From Novimethylophilus sp036504375 (lineage in GTDB: Bacteria; Pseudomonadota; Gammaproteobacteria; Burkholderiales; Methylophilaceae): DNA of 45,325 nt. Under the pieces are notes generated by a model, which saw nothing but the letters and a program-made list of their open reading frames with translations, made no database searches and was not told where the DNA came from. This document shows positions 40,347 through 45,325 of the stretch, in pieces (within the stretch, counting starts at the first letter, position 1; every line of letters begins with the position of its first letter). The position numbers and the translations under genes are program-made. The stretch lies in NCBI RefSeq assembly GCF_036504375.1, contig NZ_DASXVH010000044.1, positions 1-45,325 of the forward strand, given 5' to 3'.

Positions 40347-42014
40347 CGTATATCTGCCTTTCTGTGTCTGGCCTGCTGGCTGTGCGCTGGCACGTCTCCG
40401 GCTTTCGCTGTTGAGGTGAAAAAAACCGCACCCTCGCCGGCGACTGAACAAAAAAAACCGCAAAAAAGCGTGGAAGAGCGCTATCTCGACGGATTGAACT
40501 GCCTGAAGTCGGCGGATAGCGGCTGCGCCGGTGCGGCGCTTGCCGCTCTCAATCCGGTTTCTCCTTATGCCAGATTGCTGAAGGCGCAGATTGCAGCGGT
40601 ATCCGGCGATCTCGACACCCCACTGCGCCTGCTGATTCCGTTGCAAGCCGAGACGGGATTGTTGCCGCAGGCGTATGCGAGTTTACACGCAACGCTGGCG
40701 CTCGCCTACGAATCACAGGACAACGTGTTGTATGCGCTGGAGCAGCGTGTCCGGGCCGAGCCGTATCTTGGCTCACCGGCGGAGACTGACGACAACCAGG
40801 CGAGGATATGGAAGCTGCTTTCCACGCAAGCTAAAGAAGCGCTGGTGGAAATGCGCGGCGAGAGTCCCGATCCTATTGCGCAGGGATGGATAGATCTTGC
40901 GCTGGCTGCGGCTTATGGCGAGCGCAGGGAGCGCAGCATCGAGCAATGGCGCGTGGCTTATCCCGACCATCCGGCGGGGGAGGCGTTGCTGGCGACCATC
41001 GCCGGCTCTGCGCCGGTCAAGCCCCATATTGCAGAGGTGACTCCCTTCAAGCAAAAAATAGCCTTGTTGCTGCCGCTGGAATCACCGGTTTATGGCGTCG
41101 CTGCCAGGACCGTGCAGGCCGGCTTCATGGCCGCATACAAGGCAGGTGGAGGTCAATCGGAAATCGCGGTTTACGATAGCGGCGCGCCGGACGGGGTGTT
41201 CCAGTCCTATCAGCGTGCGGTGGCTGACGGTGCGCAGTTCATTGTCGGCCCGCTGATCCGGGGCGAGGTGGCGGCGCTGGCCGCGCAGCCGCTGTCCGTT
41301 CCGGTGCTGGCCCTGAATCAGCCTGAAGAAGCGAACGCCAAGGCGCAGGAACATTTGCAGGTGTTCGGCTTGCCCGCGGAGGCGGAGGCCCGGCAAATCG
41401 CCCGGATGGCCCGCGGGCATGGCATGCAGACGGCATTGATCGTTGCCGCCGATAACCCCCTCGGCCAGCGCATGGCCAAGGCGTTTGCCGGGGAATGGCG
41501 CGGCCTGGATGGAAGTATTGCCGCCCAACTTCTCATTCCCGCCACCGACAAGCTGGCGGAGTTCAAGGCGGAAGCCGTAGCCCATCCGGCAGACATGATT
41601 TTTCTCGCCGCTGATGCGATGCAGGCTCGCATCGCCCGTCCGTATCTCGATTTGGCGATTCCCACCTATGCAACATCGCACATTTACGACGGCGCGCCGA
41701 AGAGCGTGCAGAATCTGGACCTGGTGGCGGTGCATTTCATCGATATGCCGTGGATCGTGGATTCTGGCAACCCCGCTTTTGCCGCTTATCATCCTGCCGG
41801 AAATCCGGGCAATGCCGAATTGCAGCGGTTGTTTGCGCTCGGAGTGGATGCCTACCGGCTGGTACCGCTGCTGGCCGCCAGTCCGCCTGCCGCCAAAAAA
41901 TTACTGGATGGCGCGACCGGCAGTATAGAAATGACCAACCAGGGAACGCTGGTGCGAGAACTGCCCATGGCGCAATTCCGCCGTGAGGGAGTGGTGCTGG
42001 AAAATGCCCCATGA
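40338..42014 (+). CDS. lpoA: Penicillin-binding protein activator LpoA (LppC family)
   Basis: The 558-residue protein has a signal peptide, an N-terminal TPR-like helical part (about 45-215) and a periplasmic-binding-protein-like C-terminal half. The latter begins KIALLLPLESPVYGVAARTV and contains FIVGPLIRGEVAAL and MIFLAADAMQARIARPYLDL, the LppC signature. In E. coli LpoA is an outer-membrane lipoprotein that activates the synthase PBP1A. Here the signal peptide reads FLCLACWLCAGTSPAFA with no clean lipobox, so lipid anchoring is uncertain. Gene order lpoA-yraN-dolP matches E. coli apart from diaA. The yraN start overlaps its stop by four bases. Confidence 0.88.
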   Translation: MIQRISAFLCLACWLCAGTSPAFAVEVKKTAPSPATEQKKPQKSVEERYLDGLNCLKSADSGCAGAALAALNPVSPYARLLKAQIAAVSGDLDTPLRLLIPLQAETGLLPQAYASLHATLALAYESQDNVLYALEQRVRAEPYLGSPAETDDNQARIWKLLSTQAKEALVEMRGESPDPIAQGWIDLALAAAYGERRERSIEQWRVAYPDHPAGEALLATIAGSAPVKPHIAEVTPFKQKIALLLPLESPVYGVAARTVQAGFMAAYKAGGGQSEIAVYDSGAPDGVFQSYQRAVADGAQFIVGPLIRGEVAALAAQPLSVPVLALNQPEEANAKAQEHLQVFGLPAEAEARQIARMARGHGMQTALIVAADNPLGQRMAKAFAGEWRGLDGSIAAQLLIPATDKLAEFKAEAVAHPADMIFLAADAMQARIARPYLDLAIPTYATSHIYDGAPKSVQNLDLVAVHFIDMPWIVDSGNPAFAAYHPAGNPGNAELQRLFALGVDAYRLVPLLAASPPAAKKLLDGATGSIEMTNQGTLVRELPMAQFRREGVVLENAP

Positions 42015-42358
42015 GGGGCGACGGGCCTGCCGCCGAGAAATTGGCGGTGGAATTTCTGCAACGGAACGGATTGCGGCTGATCGAGTCCAATTTCCGCAGC
42101 CGTCATGGCGAAATCGATTTGATTCTGCGTGACGGCGATACCATCGTTTTTGCTGAAGTGCGCCTGCGGTCGAATTCGGCCTTTGGCGGAGCGGCCGCCA
42201 GCATTACGCCTGCCAAGCAGGCAAAAATCATTCGTACCGCACAGTTCTACCTCCAGCATACGCGAAGCCAAGCGTCTTGCCGCTTTGATGCGGTCTTGCT
42301 GGAGAGCCTCGACGCCACGCGCGTGGCGTGGATAAAAAACGCTTTCGAAGGAGAATAG
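42011..42358 (+). CDS. yraN: YraN family protein (UPF0102)
   Basis: The 115-residue protein has the UPF0102 pattern: GPAAEKLAVEFLQRNGLRLI, SNFRSRHGEIDLILRDGDTI and VFAEVRLRSN, then KQAKIIRTAQFYL. The conserved Glu, Asp and E-x-R/K residues resemble a restriction-endonuclease-like nuclease fold, but the activity of the family is not settled. Its start overlaps the lpoA stop as ATGA. The dolP-like gene follows after three bases. Confidence 0.93.
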   Translation: MRGDGPAAEKLAVEFLQRNGLRLIESNFRSRHGEIDLILRDGDTIVFAEVRLRSNSAFGGAAASITPAKQAKIIRTAQFYLQHTRSQASCRFDAVLLESLDATRVAWIKNAFEGE

Positions 42359-42361
42359 AAA

Positions 42362-42937
42362 ATGCGCTTGTTACTTGCACTGATCACCGCCGCCATCCTG
42401 GCCGGCAATTTGGCCGGCTGCGTTCCGGTTGTGGCCGGGGGTGCCGCAGCGGGGGGGCTGATGGCTGCCGATCGCCGCACATCGGGGGCTTATGTCGAGG
42501 ACGAGGCCATCGAGCTCAAAGCCGAAAAGCAGATCAACGAGAAGCTGGGCAACAGGATACATGCCAACGTCACCAGTTATAACCGCAATGTGCTGATTAC
42601 CGGCGAAGCCTACGATGAAAGCGCCAAGCAGAGTGCCGAAAGCGTCGTCAAAGGCATAGAGAACGTACGCAGCGTTACCAACGAAGTTATTATTGGCCCG
42701 TCCAGCTCGATATCTTCGCGCAGCAACGACGCTTACCTGACTTCCAAGGTGAAGGCGCGCATGGTTAGCGAAAACCGTTTCCCGGCAAATTATGTCAAGG
42801 TGGTAACCGAGGATTCCACGGTCTACCTGATGGGCATGGTGACGCGCAAGGAAGCCGAGGATGCCGTGGATATCGCGCGCAATACCGATGGCGTGACAAA
42901 AGTCGTGAAGGTGTTCGAGTACGTCGTGGTGGAATAG
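42362..42937 (+). CDS. dolP: Dual BON-domain outer-membrane lipoprotein (DolP/YraP)
   Basis: The 191-residue protein has a lipoprotein signal peptide with lipobox LAGC (Cys20) and two BON domains. The first, about 50-115, includes NVTSYNRNVLITGEAYDESA; the second, about 125-190, includes NYVKVVTEDSTVYLMGMVTR. DolP binds anionic phospholipid at the outer membrane and supports envelope integrity. The gene position after yraN agrees with E. coli. It is probably in the same transcript as lpoA and yraN. Confidence 0.9.
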   Translation: MRLLLALITAAILAGNLAGCVPVVAGGAAAGGLMAADRRTSGAYVEDEAIELKAEKQINEKLGNRIHANVTSYNRNVLITGEAYDESAKQSAESVVKGIENVRSVTNEVIIGPSSSISSRSNDAYLTSKVKARMVSENRFPANYVKVVTEDSTVYLMGMVTRKEAEDAVDIARNTDGVTKVVKVFEYVVVE

Positions 42938-42979
42938 GCTGCGGTATAATTATGCAATTCAATTGCACGATACCCAGCC

Positions 42980-43288
42980 ATGAACACTGAAGAAATTATC
43001 ATAGAAATTATCATCGAGGGCCTGACCAAGACGGGCAAGCCGTTTCGCCCCAGCGATTGGGTGGATCGCATGTGCAGCACTTACGCCACTTTCGGGGATG
43101 ACCGCAAGCTGCGCTATTCCCCGTACCTCACGCCGCGCGTCGTCAATGGCGTGCGGTGCCTGGTCGTAGACCTGAAACTGAAGGATGTCAATCCGGAAGG
43201 CTACGCCCAACTCAAGCATTTTGCCGAGGAGAATCAGCTCGGCATCAAGAATGCCGCCGGAGCAGCATTGGAATCGTTGCCCGCGTGA
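42980..43288 (+). CDS. DUF3579 protein
   Basis: The 102-residue protein matches the betaproteobacterial DUF3579 family: GLTKTGKPFRPSDWVDRMCS, LRYSPYLTPRVVNGVRCLVV and GYAQLKHFAEENQLGI. No biochemical role is known. The N terminus holds a doubled EIII segment from a 12-base tandem repeat. A TATAAT at 42945-42950 lies before it, with no good -35, and a short inverted repeat TGCAATTCAATTGCA follows that. It is convergent with tlpA after three bases. Confidence 0.85.
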   Translation: MNTEEIIIEIIIEGLTKTGKPFRPSDWVDRMCSTYATFGDDRKLRYSPYLTPRVVNGVRCLVVDLKLKDVNPEGYAQLKHFAEENQLGIKNAAGAALESLPA

Positions 43289-43291
43289 GGT

Positions 43292-43747
43292 TTATTTCCC
43301 TTTACCTTCGATAAAATTCTCCACGGTCTTGCGCGTGATGAGGCCGTGGTGAAGCTTGACCAGCTTGCCCTGCGGGTTGTACAGGTAAGTGGTGGGAAGC
43401 AAGTCAACAGGGCCGAACTGGCGGATGACGGAGTCATCATTCAGCGCTACCGGGTATGACATCAGGTTGTCGTCGACGAAACGGGCGATTTCCTTCTTGC
43501 TTTTGTAGTCGACCGCGATCCCGATCACTTCCAGGTCTTTGCGCTTGTCGTGCAGCATGATGAGGTCGGGGATTTCTTCCAGGCAGGGCGGGCACCAGGT
43601 CGCCCAGAAATTTACCAATACCCATTTTCCCCTGTAATCGGCCAGAGTGTGCGTTTTGCCCTTCAGATCCTTGAGATTGAAGCCATCCGCCCAGGCCGGC
43701 GCCGTCAGCAGGCAAAGTGCGAGAAGCAGTCCGAAGCGGCGTATCAT
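43292..43747 (-). CDS. TlpA-family thiol-disulfide oxidoreductase
   Basis: The 151-residue protein has a signal peptide (MIRRFGLLLALCLLTAPAWA) and a thioredoxin fold with active site WATWCPPCLEEIP near residue 50 and cis-Pro in LLPTTYLYN near residue 120. It is a periplasmic reductase of the TlpA/ResA group, which keep cysteines reduced, often in cytochrome c maturation. No cytochrome gene is in the window. Its ATG overlaps the stop of the upstream yqhA-like gene by four bases, so the pair is one transcript. Confidence 0.93.
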   Translation of the reverse strand: MIRRFGLLLALCLLTAPAWADGFNLKDLKGKTHTLADYRGKWVLVNFWATWCPPCLEEIPDLIMLHDKRKDLEVIGIAVDYKSKKEIARFVDDNLMSYPVALNDDSVIRQFGPVDLLPTTYLYNPQGKLVKLHHGLITRKTVENFIEGKGK

Positions 43748-44307
43748 TGATGCGGCCCCTCTGCGGGATCGGCATGCTCGGAGCGGCTTTCGCCCTTATG
43801 CATCAGGAATAGCGCCAGGCCAACCAGCGCAATGCTGCCGGCAAAGTTGAGCAGATCGACAGGGCCTTCCATTTTCATTTTCAGCGCGTGTTCGAACAGC
43901 GTGACGATGAGAATCATGACGATGACTTTGGCCAGCCTGGCTTTCAGGTCGTCCAGATTGCGGATGACGAGGACCTTGCTGGATTTCTCGCTGTTCTGGG
44001 CGGCATCGATGTCGCTGATGAACAGTTCGTACAGGCCCAGCGAGAACATCAGCATGACCGTCGCCAAGAGATAGCCGTCCACCACCTCGACGATGTGCGA
44101 AATGGTTTCGTCATGCAATGCCTTGCGCGCGGCGACTTCCATGGCCGGATCGGCATAATGCACGACATGCTGTACCAGATAGAATACGTCGGCCGTCGCC
44201 ATGAAAAATACCGCGAATCCGGCCGCCAGGCTGGCGATGACCGCCAGCACTACGACAAAACGGCTGTTCCAGAGAAAGCTTTCAAACAAAGTCTCAATAA
44301 ATTTCAT
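43744..44307 (-). CDS. yqhA: YqhA family membrane protein (UPF0114)
   Basis: The 187-residue protein has about four transmembrane helices, starting FVVVLAVIASLAAGFAVFFM, and the family segments MLMFSLGLYELFISDID and SSKVLVIRNLDDLKARLAKV between helices 2 and 3. UPF0114 proteins are inner-membrane proteins of unknown function. The gene overlaps tlpA by four bases. It diverges from the last gene of the window over 113 bases. Confidence 0.9.
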   Translation of the reverse strand: MKFIETLFESFLWNSRFVVVLAVIASLAAGFAVFFMATADVFYLVQHVVHYADPAMEVAARKALHDETISHIVEVVDGYLLATVMLMFSLGLYELFISDIDAAQNSEKSSKVLVIRNLDDLKARLAKVIVMILIVTLFEHALKMKMEGPVDLLNFAGSIALVGLALFLMHKGESRSEHADPAEGPHQ

Positions 44308-44420
44308 GCGGACTGTCTCGGAAGAATCGATTGCCGCAATATACCATTGTGCCGGGTTGATGGCACAGCAGTGCTTTATGCATTAAGATTCCCAACGTCA
44401 GTCATTTCAATTGAATATCC

Positions 44421-45325
44421 ATGGCACTGCATTTGAGCGTTCCGCCGCAGGAAGACAAGCCTCTGGTCCAGGCGGAAACGCGTCTTGGAGTCGTGCAGGG
44501 CTTGCTGGCGCTGACGCCGACGGGGCGGCCGATTGCTGCCGCACATTCTTTGCAGGAACCCCTGGCGTTGCTGAACAGGCAGGCGGTTCGTGGTGATGTC
44601 AGACTCAAGCTGATCGAGTTGTATCGCCCCGTGGTGCTGGATACTGCAATGGAGCTGGCCGTACAGTACCATCACCATGCGTTGCCGTTGCCTCCCGATG
44701 CCGAAGCTGCTGCCAAAGCCGCACGAGCGCTGCTGACCGAACTGGCCTACGGCTACAAACTGGTGATCCTCGATCACATGGGGCGGGTATTTTTCATTGG
44801 CGGCGAAAAAACGCTCGCCACGTTGATCCAGCGTGCCATTCATGCTCTCGACCAGTTGCTGCAGGTGTCCTACTACACTTATACGCCAGCCCCCGATGGC
44901 GTCTGGTCGGAAATTCACCGGCTGTATCTGGTGGCCGCACAGCAGGCGGTTCTGGGTGCTGCCGTGCCTGATCGCTCCGGCCAGTCCAGTGTCGGCCGGG
45001 TTTACCAGCATGCGCTTTTGCTGGCGCTGTCCAATCCGCAGCGACTGGTATCCGACGATCTGGACAGCGTGCGCGATTATATTGCCCGCTACGGGCATCT
45101 CGCGCAGATCCAGCCGTTCGGCGTCCCCGAGAGTCCGGCAGGCGTCTTTCTGGTCAGACTCAAGTCCGATCAGCCGCCGGTTCCGCTCGCCAAGCATAAG
45201 GGCGAGGTAGATATGCGCACCGACATCCTGCTGATTACAGTGGAGCTGGCCCGTCAAATTAGTACGCATGTGAGCGGTTTGCAGGAGAATATGCCGCCCG
45301 ATGAGCTCGGGTTGCCGGATGTTGC
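44421..45325 (+). CDS. Conserved proteobacterial protein, possibly PilZ-associated (3' end outside window)
   Basis: The frame starts at ATG 44421 (MALHLSVPPQEDKPLVQAET) and stays open to the right edge, giving about 301 residues. It contains LLTELAYGYKLVILD, QRAIHALDQLLQVSYYTYTP and GVWSEIHRLYLVAAQQ, then RLVSDDLDSVRDYIARYG. This resembles a proteobacterial family that often carries a C-terminal PilZ domain and is sometimes called a molecular chaperone. The assignment is from memory of the pattern; the C-terminal domain that would decide it is missing. No signal peptide or membrane segment is visible. Confidence 0.65.
   Translation, partial: MALHLSVPPQEDKPLVQAETRLGVVQGLLALTPTGRPIAAAHSLQEPLALLNRQAVRGDVRLKLIELYRPVVLDTAMELAVQYHHHALPLPPDAEAAAKAARALLTELAYGYKLVILDHMGRVFFIGGEKTLATLIQRAIHALDQLLQVSYYTYTPAPDGVWSEIHRLYLVAAQQAVLGAAVPDRSGQSSVGRVYQHALLLALSNPQRLVSDDLDSVRDYIARYGHLAQIQPFGVPESPAGVFLVRLKSDQPPVPLAKHKGEVDMRTDILLITVELARQISTHVSGLQENMPPDELGLPDV

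Overview
The window looks like chromosomal DNA of a betaproteobacterium, probably of the Nitrosomonadales/Gallionellaceae type. This rests on high-GC housekeeping genes, the rpsU-yqeY-dnaG-rpoD and grpE-dnaK-dnaJ clusters, a DUF3579 gene, an lpoA-yraN-dolP envelope cluster and a single large porin. The family-level assignment is inference. Nothing in the window is a phage, plasmid or CRISPR array.

Positions 1-11.7 kb hold a lipopolysaccharide or surface-glycan cluster. On the plus strand lie a truncated membrane glycosyltransferase-like gene, a family 4 glycosyltransferase, a NodB-type deacetylase and an AT-rich heptosyltransferase-like gene. A decayed acyltransferase follows. On the minus strand a tightly overlapping operon runs waaG, waaP, a decayed ArnT-like gene, a tandem-kinase protein, a NodU-type carbamoyltransferase and a family 2 glycosyltransferase. 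waaC is divergent from it. The gene set resembles the Pseudomonas LPS core locus, where heptose is phosphorylated and carbamoylated.

Positions 11.7-15.8 kb hold grpE, dnaK and dnaJ, with sigma-32-like promoters in front of grpE and dnaK and unexplained hairpins before grpE. Positions 15.8-27.9 kb form a signalling region. It has a Sel1-repeat protein, a GAF-PAS-GGDEF-EAL protein whose two catalytic domains both look degenerate, a MITE-like element just upstream of that gene, a small ferredoxin, a duplicated-unit membrane protein and a TPR/NTF2-like protein. A compact four-gene operon follows: CHASE2 Ser/Thr kinase, PP2C phosphatase, FHA protein and GAF-HD-GYP phosphodiesterase. It couples protein phosphorylation to cyclic-di-GMP turnover and is the most system-like feature here.

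Positions 27.9-34.7 kb hold folB, plsY, tsaD and the macromolecular synthesis genes rpsU, yqeY, dnaG and rpoD, followed by a tRNA with a CAT anticodon (probably Ile2). Positions 34.7-38.4 kb hold a small secreted Ala/Lys-rich protein, a porin with a structured leader, a SEC-C/TPR/methyltransferase fusion and a small lipoprotein. Positions 38.4-44.3 kb hold pyrC and rsmI, divergent from lpoA-yraN-dolP, then a DUF3579 gene and a tlpA-yqhA pair. The window ends inside a gene that may encode a PilZ-associated protein.
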